NCBI GenBank assembly: GCA_031771865.1
Contig: JASISA010000023.1
Coordinates: 186,001 to 250,000 of the forward strand
From: Nothophaeocryptopus gaeumannii
Taxonomy: Eukaryota > Ascomycota > Dothideomycetes > Mycosphaerellales > Mycosphaerellaceae
Length of the DNA: 64,000 nt
Direction of reading: 5' to 3'
Within the stretch, counting starts at the first letter, position 1, and every line of letters starts with the position of its first letter. A program made the position numbers and the translations under genes. Of this stretch, positions 21,892-32,590 are shown piece by piece. The notes beneath the pieces were generated by a model. It had not been told where the DNA came from. It did no database searches and worked only from the letters and a program-made list of their open reading frames with translations.

Positions 21892-22167
21892 ACTTCAGAT
21901 ACCACATACAGACGAAAAAGATCCATTTGTACATTGAACGTAGCACGTTTGGTGTGATTGTGGAGAAGGTAGGCTTATCTTAGGCGCGTGTGAAAGGTGC
22001 GTCGGTGTGCCAGAATGGAGGAAGGAACGATCTTGAGCAGGAACGCGACGCGACTTCCCGATCTGGATTTGGCGATGAGACGCGATGGGATCTCCTTTCA
22101 ACCTCGTTTCTCGTGTTCTCCCATCCTCTTTCACACATTCCATGCCTCGACACTGACATTCGGCGCA

Positions 22168-24560
22168 ATGGCGCCGCCGGCGTCACCGAACGGCGACATG
22201 GTCGGCAAGAAGCCGTCTATACAGGACGTCGTGTTCAGCTGCCAGATATGCCAGGCGACCGTATCCGAGGTGTATGCTACGAAAGAGAGCGACAAGGGAT
22301 TCAACAGCAGTGACGGTAATGACGATAGCGTTGTCACGAAGTTCTGGATCGCGAATTGTACGCATACCATTTGCGGCAGACATCTGGAGGGCGGCGGTGA
22401 GCACTCACGCACGAACGAGCGCAGCAAGCACTGACAGTCACAGCCGTGCCTTTCCACCCGAAAAATACAGCACCTCACGCACCTTGTCCTATTTGTGTGC
22501 GTGACTTCCACGACGAGTCTCTGAAAGACCTGTACGCCATTCGAGGCTTTGAAGATGGCCAGTACGACAGAGCCATACCCGAGGATTTCCTCCGATGCCC
22601 ACCCAGTGCGATGGACAGACCCAATGATTCTTCCATGGAAGCCCTGCGCGTACGCCAAATCTCTTCTCATGCGCGTCACAAGCTTATGTTCTGTGCAGTT
22701 CCAGTACAGCCACATCGTCCGGTATTCGCAAGCAATCGCTACGTACTCCAAGACAGAGTACCGAAAACGTCGCATCTTGGAGGGCGCCATATCCAAGGAG
22801 CGCAAACAGTACCGAAAGCTTGAGAAACACCTTCAAGAGCTAAAGGAACGACACGAAGTCACAGAGGCGCAGCTACAGAAGTGGGAAAGCCGCAAGCAGA
22901 AGGTTCAGCACTACATGGGCATCGTCAGCGAGATGGCGAGGTGGGAGTGGGCTATCCTCTAAGATTTCGGCGGTGGCTGACATTTGGAAGCGATATAGCG
23001 TCCTTGCGCGAACAGCTGGTACGCCTTGGGTACCGCATTCCCAAGAAGTCTTACGGGATCGAACCAAAAGCACTGCCAGCACCGCAGCCGCCTGTACCTC
23101 CCGATACTCAACTGACTGAGCGTGGTGGTAGCTCTACGACATTAGGTAGCTCGATTGCATCTCTGAAGGGAGTCTTACCTGATGGCTAACAACTGGATCC
23201 AGTGGCCGAGCACGAGCGCACCTCATCATCACGGAAACGCAAGTATCAGGACTACAACGCATACGAGGAGGACAAGGAGAACCAGCCTCGATCGCAGCTG
23301 CCTGACGACCGGCGAAGTTTTGTGCCACCGCCCGTCCAAGTGCAACTGGATCGGGCGTCCCAGCAAGAGCACACACAGCCACCAGGACGTGGATTCTTCC
23401 GGGCCTTCAGGTATGGCGCGTGGCAAGATGCTGACCCTGATGCATCTACGCAGCAACATGTTCGTGTAGTTCCAGCATCGCGTTCAAGCGTGCAGGCTGG
23501 CAATTCTCTGCCGTATCGCATGGCACCACCGCAGTTGGTCAACGCGAGTTACGTCCAAGATGTTCGGCCTCCCTGGGGGCAACGTTACAGCAATCTTTTC
23601 ACGGCCATACAGGGTTCACAGGTGCCACCCTCCGGTCTCTTCTCACAGCCTCCGCGCAGACCACCTCGTAACACGAACACGAACCTGGTCGAACAGCCCT
23701 ATCAGTACTCTGAAGCGGTCCAGCCGGTGGATCTGAACTACGACCGAGGGTATGACAGCCACGTGCAGCAGCCTGTCGATTACGCTTTCTCGCAGCCAGC
23801 CCAAGCGCCTCAGAGTCCTACACATGACCGTGGCCTCGCCACAATGCTTGGCTCTGAACGACGGCATCGAGCCTCTTCTCGTCGCGACCCTGTCGAGCCG
23901 CCTTCCGCATCTGTCCAAAGCGCGTTCTTCGGCGGTACAGCGACAACACATCGCCAGTCAAGTCAGCGAGTCCCCTTCCGCCGTCCAGCTCCACAACCGC
24001 TTCGTCCACCGCCTACACGAGACACCGAATTCAGCCATCGTACTATGCCAGCGCGCGCGTCTATCGCGCCCTCACCAGCTGTACACCGACCCAGTCTCAA
24101 CAGCCTATCGTTCATCGACACGCCACACGACTCAGTCAACCATCAACCTCTGTCATTGTCACAGGCCCACCACCAGGATGACATGGCTCCGCCTCAGGAA
24201 CCGTATCGACAACCAGAGCTGCCTCCTGCGTCCCGCTCTTCCTTCCGTCGCCCTGCCATGGCTCCTCCGCCAAGGTCATACTTCAACCGACCACCGGCCC
24301 CCCCTGCTTCGCGAGCTGGATCTTACGGCCTAAGTATCGCTGCCCAATCAAACCGATCTCGCATAACCCTGCCTCCGGCTTCCTCGCAGCGTCGACCATA
24401 TGGCGTTAACCACGATCCACAGCTGGCGATAATCAATGGTGTAAGAGGTGCAGGGCCTTCGTACTCGCAAAATGGCAGCCGTCAAAACTACACTTCAAGC
24501 TACAACCCTTCCAGGTCAGGCTTTACGGGCACTGCAGGCAGACGAGCTGTTCAGCGCTGA
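22168..24560 (+). CDS. RING-finger plus coiled-coil protein with long disordered tail (Zip3/HEI10-like layout)
   Basis: Five exons: 22168-22396, 22444-22649, 22699-22946, 22991-23145, 23203-24560, about 731 residues. Donors are GTGAGC, GTACGC, GTGGGC (or GTGGGA at 22941) and GTAGCT. The last intron ends after branch CTAAC. Residues 25-94 form a RING-type pattern, CQIC ... NCTHTIC ... CPIC, with a Ser/Asp-rich insertion between the first pair and the CxH. Then follows a long coiled coil (about 160-215; SKTEYRKRRIL...KHLQELKERHEVTEAQLQKW) and a Pro/Ser/Gln/Arg-rich disordered tail of about 450 residues with RKRKYQDYN. This order (RING, coiled coil, disordered tail) is that of meiotic crossover ligases of the Zip3/HEI10/RNF212 group; assignment to that group is inference. 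Every splice join keeps the frame, which supports treating the pieces as one gene. Confidence 0.75.
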
Positions 24561-25034
24561 TATGAGGATCGAAATCTGTTGGAATCTGTGTTTTGTTCAT
24601 TTGCGATTTGTTCGGTCATGGCGAATGGGCCACTTGCTCGTTTATCTTACTACATGTGCTTCTCCAGCGAGATTTGGCGCTCATGGCACAAGTCCACTTC
24701 AGCATACCTATGCGCTCGTATCGAACTGGAAAGCATCCTCAGCGGAAGCGACTCTCCCAAAGGTGTCCAGTCAATGCATGCTCCCCATCAACTAGCCTCA
24801 TCCTCAGCACCGCTCCTGGAATGGCTGATGTCGACTTGATTGCTCACATCTTCTGCCGTTCATCCTGCCCACGACGCCCTTCTCAGATGCTTTACCCCCC
24901 ACCGGAGCCTCTCATCAATCATGGCCACTCCTCCTTCCTCCCCACAAAAATCAGCCGGTCAACGACCACTTTCCTGCTTCCTCAGAGCCTCGGCATGCTG
25001 CCCAGCAGACCGATCCTGCACCTTCATCTGCCAC
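24561..25034. other. Intergenic
   Basis: Convergent 3' flanks of the RING gene (plus) and the first broken F-box-like copy (minus). No other feature seen. Confidence 0.4.
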
Positions 25035-25551
25035 TCAAGCACGTCGCCCAGAGTATTCTCTGCTGTTGTGGGGAAAAGGCTCCCAGTCCAAGTCCCACGC
25101 CCTCGTAGCAGCGATCATCACAGACACCAACAGCGACCCATGTCCCTGCCCAGCGTTGATGTTGATCCGTCTCCACGACTGCCTTTTCCAATCTTCATAG
25201 CCCTCGAGCACTTTCTCCCACTCTCGGCTCACAATTCTGCCCGCGAAACCCGCGGGATTGTTTCCGAAGATGAAACGTGTGTACTTTAGGCGGAGTTTGA
25301 TTTCTTTAAACGAGTCTTGTTCCTCGTGGTCTTCTGGATCTGGAGTCCAGTGATGTTTGAACATTCGGTTTCGGAGAGATGGTGAGCCAGTGATGGTGGG
25401 ACGGTGTGGCTGATACGCTGTGCCACGAAGAGTGATGTTGTGATGCCCTTCTCGCAGATAATTCCTCCTCGGAGTCCTCTGCAAGTTTCAGGAGGATGTT
25501 CTTGAGGAGCTCGAGAATGGCGAAGACTCGATATACGACCGAGGTCGACAT
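25035..25551 (-). pseudogene. F-box-like gene copy A, reading frame broken
   Basis: From an ATG at 25551 the minus strand reads the family N-terminus YRVFAILELLKNILLKLAEDSEEEL and stops at 25306. The rest of the domain continues in another frame (end 25035) with the family signature TITGSPSLRNRMF, a middle block (KLRLKYTRFIFGNN) and an SWRRIN motif close to the end (PFPHNSREYSG). No canonical intron links the two frames, so a frameshift around 25420-25480 is the simplest reading. Upstream (25552-25892) a possible leader exon with GTAATG donor and CCTAG acceptor can be read, but I cannot confirm it. It lies in tandem, same strand, with copy B. Confidence 0.6.
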
Positions 25552-25892
25552 GGTGGTTGGTATGAGTGCGCCATTGCTAGGATGTGCAATGAAGCTGTAT
25601 CGTGGCATGTTGAGTTGCGCGGTGGGTTGTGTATCTAGGTAATGCAGCGAGTACAGAAGGAAGGTTAGAAGGTGGACCCGCAGGAGCAGACTTGCACATG
25701 AATCTTGGCGTGCATGACAGATGCACAATGTATATGAAGCAGCATTACCTAGACTGAGATCTTGGATTCCAGTGACCAGGTGACTATTCGCGTCCATTTT
25801 GCTCGTACCAGCTGCACGAATGGCCTAACCTAGTAAGAGACTCGCACCGATCTTGAGGGTACCGTAGAGAGCCTCCATGTTTCATCCTCCCC

Positions 25893-26466
25893 TCAATATA
25901 CCACCTTATTCCACTTATTCCAAACCACCTCATGCTCCTTCTTAGTCCGGCTGTTGAGCTCTCTGTACCACTGAAATGCCATGCCCAATGTAATAGTATC
26001 ATCTGTATCACGCAACTCCCTGTACTCAGACCGCCAGTTCGTCCCACACCGTATGAAGCGACCCGCAAGCCTAAATTTGACTTCGCCTTTCCTAGAGGTC
26101 TTTATCAACTTGATCTTCGCCCAAGAGCCCACAATTCCTCCCGCCTCAGCCTTCGCCCAAGCATTTTGAAGCTTAGGGTTTGCCAAGTAGAACGTCGCTC
26201 TGTAGACCCTGGTCAAGGACCAATTCTAAGTGTATGTCGAGGCGTGTGGGTTGGAAGATGTCAGGCTCTAGCATGCAGTCTTGAAGGAGCTTGGAGCGAT
26301 TGATTGTGGTGGTGAAAGAGCGATCGACTCGCTGAACGGTGAAGAGTTGGCAAGCATGGTCGAACTTCTCGTGAATGCTGTTGATGTCGGGTTCCACGAG
26401 TCGCAGGAGGATGTTCTCGAGGAGCTCGGGGATGCCGAGGACTCGAGTCGCTGCGTTCGAGGCCAT
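25893..26466 (-). pseudogene. F-box-like gene copy B, reading frame broken
   Basis: The ATG at 26466 opens MASNAATRVLGIPELLENILLRL, a clear family F-box start, followed by QLFTVQRVDRSFTTTINRSKLLQDCML. This frame stops at 26173. A second frame ending at 25893 continues with a plausible C-terminal half (NPKLQNAWAKAEAGG...GMAFQWYRELNSRTKKEHE). The frames overlap around 26180-26215 without a usable donor/acceptor pair that keeps the F-box, so a small indel is likely. It was probably produced by tandem duplication with copy A; an RNA or population comparison would be needed to say if any allele is intact. Confidence 0.6.
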
Positions 26467-26812
26467 TACCTAAAGGGTCTATTAGTGGCCAAGAAGAGAG
26501 ATGAAGATAGTTGTTGACCTACATCGTATGGAGTGTTGAGTCTGCAAGTGGCTATTGGATCGAGGAGGAAAGATCAAAGTAGGTCGAGGTTATCAAGAAA
26601 GCAGTGCATCGGCATGTGAATCTTGGCATGCGTCATTAGAGAGTCTCGTGGAAGCTGCATATGATGCTCGGACCTCGCCGAGTACGCGCTCTCAATAGAG
26701 TTATGGTCTCATCACCAATGGAGGCGAGTGACATATCAGCTCCAATCTCTGTTTCCTGGAAGTTGAAGAATCAAGTTGAAGACTTTCATTCCTTTCTTTT
26801 CCGAGCTCACCC
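26467..26812. other. Intergenic
   Basis: 346 bp upstream of F-box copy B and downstream of the acidic protein gene. Nothing recognised. Confidence 0.4.
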
Positions 26813-27532
26813 TTAGTTAGGCATGCCCTTGAATCCGATCATTTGATTTTCGCCAGCAGCAATCTTTAGGTGCCAATTGATAGGCGTCCACCTGTTATCC
26901 TGAGGTTCGCCGTACTGCTCCAGTTCCTCGTCTTCTACGCTCCGCTTATCCCCTTCCTCCTCCTGCTCCTGCTGATCTTCCTCTTCCCCATTCTCCTGGG
27001 CCTCGGCCTTCTCAGCCTCATCGTCGCCTTCGCCCGCATCTTCCGTGTCAGAGACCTCAAGCAATACATTAGATCCTGCATCCTGGTCTGCACCACTATT
27101 CGCATGCTCTTGTTGGGCATGCTCGCCTTCGTCTGACCCAGTGTGCGACTCGCTGTCAGAGTCCTCGGAGGGACGCCGGAAAAAGGATCCATACCTAGTC
27201 TTCTCGTGCTTTTGACCTCGTGACTGATGATGCTGCAGCTCTTTGCGATCACCGTCCTCGTCGTCGCAAGCCTTTCGCTTTGGAGAAGTGCTGCGAGATC
27301 GGGCTGATAGGGCTGTAGAAGCAGTGTCGTGAAGGTTTGATATGTTGCTTTGGGAGTTCTCGTTCGCAGGTGCTGGCTGATCTTCAGGATGAAGCTGTGA
27401 TATAGTCGAAGGACAATTGGAGTATGACTTTGTCGATGCAGAAGTGTTACTCTGGGCCTGAGGAGTGTTGGAGTTACTGTTTCCGGTACGCTCCTGGCCA
27501 GCAGGTTGCTTGTCAGCCGATGTGTTGCTCAT
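26813..27532 (-). CDS. Acidic low-complexity hypothetical protein
   Basis: Single frame of 239 residues from the ATG at 27532 (MSNTSADKQPAGQERTG); the longer upstream frame has the character of a leader. The sequence is almost wholly disordered: Ser/Asn/Gln-rich at first, then SPKRKACDDEDGDRKE as a nuclear-signal-like basic patch, a GSFFRRPSEDSDSESHTGSDE segment, a Glu/Gln run (EEEDQQEQEEEGDKRSVEDEELEQ), and a short possibly folded end (NRWTPINWHLKIAAGENQMIGFKGM). No family recognised. The tail with two Trp may be the functional part. Third-position composition does not look foreign. Could be a lineage-specific gene. Confidence 0.5.
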   Translation of the reverse strand: MSNTSADKQPAGQERTGNSNSNTPQAQSNTSASTKSYSNCPSTISQLHPEDQPAPANENSQSNISNLHDTASTALSARSRSTSPKRKACDDEDGDRKELQHHQSRGQKHEKTRYGSFFRRPSEDSDSESHTGSDEGEHAQQEHANSGADQDAGSNVLLEVSDTEDAGEGDDEAEKAEAQENGEEEDQQEQEEEGDKRSVEDEELEQYGEPQDNRWTPINWHLKIAAGENQMIGFKGMPN

Positions 27533-28179
27533 TTCTGCTTTTGTGTGCTTCGAAAGGTGAAAAGAAAAATTAGAGGTAGAATTCTTGCGAATACTGCTCT
27601 GACAAAGGAGATTGATCTTGTGTGCTGTCGTGTTATGAAGGCCGGCTTGGAAGGAAAAAGGAAAGGTCGAAGTGAATATCCCAAAGATATAGTCGTGAAT
27701 CCGCCCGGTCAGCTGAAGCACGTAGTGAGACCAATGTAGTGAAAGACCTCACAGTCATTAGCTGAGACACTTGTGGCGACATTGTGAATTGTCTCGGAGC
27801 AAGAGTGTATCTTGATTCTCGATAATTCGTGCGAATGCGTTGGTCCTCAGCTGAAACATCTGGCTTGGCGTAGCAGAACGGTCGATAGAACGTAGATGGC
27901 CTACGAGACACGTTTTCAGTATCTGTCAGCAGTGACTGGGAGGCAGATTTTGAAAAGGCCCTCGAGGGGGTATTCGCCGAACTCGTTGTGACTGAATTTT
28001 GCACAATCGCAGATGTCCGAGAATTCAGTGTGACAGACGCTCAGAACAGGGGTCACAGTTCCACATGTGTCTAGATCATGGGTTGATTAACGGATATCTC
28101 GCGCTATCAGTGCGTAAGTATATGTAGTGAGTTGCATACAGGGCCAGAAGCTGTTCTCTGGTATCGAGGTGTAAGTGCT
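27533..28179. other. Intergenic
   Basis: 647 bp upstream of the acidic protein gene and beyond the 3' end of the dehydrogenase. Nothing recognised. Confidence 0.4.
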
Positions 28180-29202
28180 CTACATGTGGCCCACGTAAAG
28201 GCCCGAGTCTGTAGTCGTCAGTACGGGCGATGAATTGCAGAAGACAAAATTGTACTCACCAACATGTACCGCCTGTCCAGTCATAGAGGTATTGCGAGCA
28301 AGGTCAACGAACACCTGCGCACAATCGTCCAGTTTTGTCTGTACCAATAGCTGTCAGCGCAGACTCTCCATCAGGGCAACAAATATCACTCACCTCCTGC
28401 TTCAGCGCCGCCGCATTCCTGATCCCATTAATCCTCTCCTCCCCATACAAATTCCCCCAATCCGTCAACAACAACCCGGGCAAAACCGCATTAATCCGAA
28501 TCTTCGGCCCCTGCGTATTAGCCAAACACTTCATCAAATGAATCTGCGCCGCCTTCGTAACAGAATACGCCATCGAACTCCCGGACAAACTCTTCCCGGC
28601 CACCGAACTCGTCATGATGAAGACGCCTCCATCAGGGTTAGAATTGAAAATGGGAAGGGCTTCCTTGAGAAGGGCGTGGTTTCCTTTGACGTTGGTGTTC
28701 CAGCATTTATCCCATTCTTCGTAGGACATGGCGGAGAGGTCAGAGAAGGTGGAGAATTTGGTGAAGCCGGCGTTGCCGATGATTATGTCGAGACCGCCGA
28801 AGGCCTGCGAACGGCGTGATTAGCATGCCATAATTGTCTCGCACATGGGAAGTCTACTCACCTTGACCGTTTCTTTTATGCAATTCTGAATGTCGGCAAC
28901 AACGCCGCCATCGCCCTTGATTACGGTCGTCTTGACATTGTGCTTGAATTTCAATTCTTTGGAGAGCTCTTGGGCGGGACCTTCGTTGTTCGCATAGTTG
29001 ATGGCGATGTTGCTGCCTTCCGCTGCGAACTTCCTCGCGATCTCAGCACCCAACCCTCTGATTTCTGTCAGTAGTTGTGTTTCTGACCATTTCTTACAAG
29101 CTCGGCATTGGAGCTTTCGGGAATAAGGATGGCCAAGTGGTGATAGACGTACCTTGAACCTCCAGTGATGAGGACATTTCTAGCCTTCAGTGCGTACGGC
29201 AT
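28180..29202 (-). CDS. Short-chain dehydrogenase/reductase (SDR), five exons
   Basis: Exons on the minus strand: 29202-29153, 29057-28862, 28804-28394, 28338-28260, 28208-28180. They give 254 residues; all four introns (95, 57, 55, 51 nt) have GT donors and AG acceptors in phase. The start MPYALKARNV is followed by the NAD(P)-binding TGGSRGLG (13-20, split by intron 1), NAG (93-95), a catalytic Ser in the TSS at about 147-149, and YxxxK (Tyr162, Lys166). The C-terminus reads VHVDSGLYVGHM across the last intron, the usual DGG-type end of classical SDRs. The enzyme is a cytosolic NAD(P)-dependent oxidoreductase; the substrate cannot be read. The intron-rich structure contrasts with the intronless neighbours. 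Confidence 0.88.
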
Positions 29203-29488
29203 TGTGTCAATTCTAGAGAAGCAGAGTGTGAAGTGCCGGCTCAACGTGATATGTGTTTGTATTGCCAGGGTCTGATGAGTGAACGAGTACAGGTCAAGTG
29301 CAGGATCAGGATGTCACAACCCCGCCTATCAAACTTTCGGCCGTGCAAGCCCGAGGAAGGTGGTCGCGCCGGCCACGTTCTGTCAGCTTTGCAGCACTTC
29401 TACGCCCTAGTATCCACTTCATCCCCACTGTGCTCTTATGCAAACCTGATTACAACATTTCGTCCGGAGCTGAACCGTCACGCCCTAC

Positions 29489-32400
29489 TCAACCGAAGTT
29501 GAAGTCATCCAACCCACCCATATCGATTCCATCCAGGCCAGCGAAGATGTCCTCCTCGTTATTGTCCATATTCATCTGCTGGTTGTTGTTCTGCTGATCG
29601 TTGTTGGTATCCATACCCAAGTCAACAAAGAGATGTTGATTTTGGTCCAGGTTCATCGCGTTCTGGGGATCCGCCATCTTCGCCAGGTCTTCTGCTGTTT
29701 GGCCGTCCACATTGATAGACATATCAATCTGCTGGTCCAGGCCTGACATGTCTGCGTTTTGATCCACCGTGCCGTCTACATTTCCCCCGCTACCTCCGTT
29801 CCCATCGAGTGACAGTCCCAGATCTTGCATCATCTGGTCGGCCACCTGATCTTGCGTCTGCATCGGCATGGTGATCGAGGGTAACTGAGCGACTGCAAGC
29901 TGGGCCTCAACTCTTCGATCGAGACGCACCAGCGCTTCGGCCTCAGATACTGGTCGATCGAGCAAAGCCTGCACATTCGATGAGACGAGTCGTACACTGT
30001 CGCGGAGCTTTGCGGACGGCGATGATGATTGCGAGGTTTGATGTGGGCCCATGACGGCCGATTCTGGTGTGCAGATGAGGGAAGTGCAGATGTCCAGCGC
30101 GATCGGCATGTTTGAGTATCCTGTCTGGATGATCTCCTTGCTGATAGCCTTGAGAAGGACGTCATTGTCCGACGCCTGGCAGGCAAGCGCAAAGGCCTTG
30201 GCGGTATATCTCGGTGGTGGGTTTGGCGGATTCGAGGAAGTGCATGCCCATGTGATCATCTCCTTGATGCTCTGCTGAGCCTGATCCACAAGTGTCGATC
30301 CGTTCTTCGTCCACTCTTCGAGTTCCGCTTTCTGAATGCGGAGGGTTCGCTGCGAGTCGAAGTATGGTTTCAACAGCTCCAGCAGCTCTTTCACCTTCTT
30401 GTTGCTCGACTGCTTTCGAGAGTATTCTTCGAGTGAGTTGTAGAGCGGCCTTGCAACAATGGCAAGCACTGTCCGGTGCATTGCCTGCGTCTCTTGCGCG
30501 CTGCTGGAGGGCTTGAGCAGCTTTTCCAAGACCTGTAGCAAGATATCCGCATCATTATGGTCTTCCCAAGAGTGTTCCGCGAGCCATCCGAGAGCCATGA
30601 TCAGCGAGGGTAGCAAGAAAGGCTCTAGCAGTAGCTCCAGCCCGCCTCTAAAGGTCTTCAGTGAGAGAGCGTGCGACTTGCATGCTAGAATGCTTTGCTC
30701 AAAGAGGGTGGGCACAAGGGTGTAGAAGGACTGTGGTGAGCATTGTCGCATAACGTCGTCACCAATCCCGCTCGTTTCGCCGTGCTCATCAACTGCGTAT
30801 AGGCCTTCTATCCATTTCGTGAGCTGTGGCTGTTGCTCTGCCGACAACTCACCATGTGGTTTGCTGAAGGTCATGTCATCCAGGAGCTTGGCGATCCAGC
30901 TGTCGCCCAATATACCAATATCAGAGAAGCTGAGATCGTAGCGATGAATTACGGCGAGTGTGAAAAGTAAAACTGATGCGAACTCTTCGTAGGCAGGCGT
31001 GAACTCCGACTGGTCTTGGTCGTGAACCCAGTCATTGAGCAGAGTGCACAGCGGGAGTAGTAGCATGCCGGGCTGTGTATACTGCATGACGACGTCCATG
31101 TACGGGATTCGGCGAATGAGCTTGTCGCAGACTGACTTCAGCGACATCGTGTCCTTGCTCATACACAGATTGTTGACAGTCTCGACGATGCAGCCAGCAA
31201 TCGCGCCGACGTTGCCTTGCATTCCTGCGAGCTCCTCCACCAGGTCTCCAAGCTTGCTGATATTGTTTGCGCACTGCGCAACGAGGGAGTCTTTGCTGAG
31301 TTTGGTGACTCTCGGTAGAGCGACTGACTCGTGCAGTATCTGTGTTATTGTGTTCTCGCTCACGAGGCCATGCAGCGCGCAAGCCTGCAGGAACTCCAGC
31401 CTCGCGGCTTTCAGGCCATCCCTGACTTCTGCAGCGCCGGGTGTGATTGGCGCAAGCGGGTCCATTGAGATCATGCCTCCAGGTATCATGGCCATTTGTA
31501 TGCACGTCTCGGCAGTGAGCGGTGGGTGGATGTTTCCGGCAAGCATCGAGATAAGCACAGGGACCTTGTTGCACACGAAAGACTTGACAACTCTCACGTT
31601 TTGCTTCGACTCTTTTGTCAACATCGCATTGGTGAGAACGTCGAACGACGTAACAAGAAGATCAACAATCAGCGACTGCGGGTCGTCCGAGTAGCGGCCT
31701 TGTAGGTAGGTCAGGATAGTGACATCGTCGGTAAGAGCTCTGGCGGCCAACGCAGCAGAGAGCCAGACGAATATGCCAGCACGGGAGCGAACCATCGGCA
31801 GTTCACTGACTTGCGCCAGAACCTGCTCGTCAGTAAATTTTGGTTTGCCTTTCGCGTCGAGCTCGATGTAAGGCGGAAGTCCGGTGAGGTGGTGCAGGCG
31901 ACCGGCAAGCTGCGAGTTCATCCATTGCAAAACGTGCGAGTCGTAGTTTTCCATCTCGGTCACCACCGTCGCTCGGCGCTCTCTCCACCACTTCTGCTTC
32001 ATGACTCCGCGCATGCCTTGATTGCCAAGAACCGAGATCGCCAGTGATCCAAGCGCTTCATAGAGACCATTGGCAACGTGATCCATCGCCTGTAACCCTT
32101 CCAGCTGCTTGCCCATTGCATCTTCGCTGACCTGCTTCATCCATCGTGTAAGGATGCGCACCAGCTCGTGGATTGCGAGGACATTCTTGGGTAATTCGGT
32201 AGACAGGTGATACTGCGTAAGCTGGGTGAAGATGCGCTCTTCGCAGGTCGGTAGTCCAGACTTGTGGTGTGGTGAGGTGCCGCCTTGCGCACCGTATGGT
32301 GAGTGCTTCAGCAGCGCCGCTAGCAAGTCGGCAGACGAGAAATACTTCTCCTTGAGCAGGTATTCAATGTATCGGAAGAGTCGCGGGTCATCAGCGCGTC

Positions 32401-32590
32401 CAATTTGGGAGCGGAATCCAAGGAGGGTCACGGCAATGTCTCGAGGTCTCGCATTTTGGCGCTGCTGTAGTTGTTTGAATGCTTTGCTGAGGTTTTCTGG
32501 GCTGGCGCGTCGCAGAAGTGCCTTCTTGAAGAGCGTCTGCCACGTTTGGGCGGCGACGCTCTTCGGCGGAGCGATGTCCAGATAGATCAT
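29489..32590 (-). CDS. med5: Mediator complex subunit 5 (Med5/Nut1)
   Basis: Single exon, 1033 residues from the ATG at 32590 (MIYLDIAPPKSV). Med5 is a tail-module subunit of the RNA polymerase II Mediator complex. Support: an N-terminal helical block WQTLFKKALLRRASPENLSKAF; large helical-repeat middle with TGLPPYIELD, MVRSRAGIFVWLSAALAARAL, PGGMISMDPLAPITPGAAEVRDGLK; and the PPRYTAKAFALACQASDNDVLLKAI region. The C-terminal 120 residues are Asp/Asn/Gln/Met-rich (DQNADMSGLDQQIDM..., NNNQQMNMDNNEEDIFAGLDGIDM) and end LDDFNFG, as in filamentous-fungal Med5. The long single exon is typical. No transcription unit is shared with the SDR (about 290 bp away, same strand). Confidence 0.85.
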   Translation of the reverse strand: MIYLDIAPPKSVAAQTWQTLFKKALLRRASPENLSKAFKQLQQRQNARPRDIAVTLLGFRSQIGRADDPRLFRYIEYLLKEKYFSSADLLAALLKHSPYGAQGGTSPHHKSGLPTCEERIFTQLTQYHLSTELPKNVLAIHELVRILTRWMKQVSEDAMGKQLEGLQAMDHVANGLYEALGSLAISVLGNQGMRGVMKQKWWRERRATVVTEMENYDSHVLQWMNSQLAGRLHHLTGLPPYIELDAKGKPKFTDEQVLAQVSELPMVRSRAGIFVWLSAALAARALTDDVTILTYLQGRYSDDPQSLIVDLLVTSFDVLTNAMLTKESKQNVRVVKSFVCNKVPVLISMLAGNIHPPLTAETCIQMAMIPGGMISMDPLAPITPGAAEVRDGLKAARLEFLQACALHGLVSENTITQILHESVALPRVTKLSKDSLVAQCANNISKLGDLVEELAGMQGNVGAIAGCIVETVNNLCMSKDTMSLKSVCDKLIRRIPYMDVVMQYTQPGMLLLPLCTLLNDWVHDQDQSEFTPAYEEFASVLLFTLAVIHRYDLSFSDIGILGDSWIAKLLDDMTFSKPHGELSAEQQPQLTKWIEGLYAVDEHGETSGIGDDVMRQCSPQSFYTLVPTLFEQSILACKSHALSLKTFRGGLELLLEPFLLPSLIMALGWLAEHSWEDHNDADILLQVLEKLLKPSSSAQETQAMHRTVLAIVARPLYNSLEEYSRKQSSNKKVKELLELLKPYFDSQRTLRIQKAELEEWTKNGSTLVDQAQQSIKEMITWACTSSNPPNPPPRYTAKAFALACQASDNDVLLKAISKEIIQTGYSNMPIALDICTSLICTPESAVMGPHQTSQSSSPSAKLRDSVRLVSSNVQALLDRPVSEAEALVRLDRRVEAQLAVAQLPSITMPMQTQDQVADQMMQDLGLSLDGNGGSGGNVDGTVDQNADMSGLDQQIDMSINVDGQTAEDLAKMADPQNAMNLDQNQHLFVDLGMDTNNDQQNNNQQMNMDNNEEDIFAGLDGIDMGGLDDFNFG

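Noticed and set aside
28235..28819. 194-residue plus-strand open frame
   Set aside because: Antisense shadow of the short-chain dehydrogenase exons.
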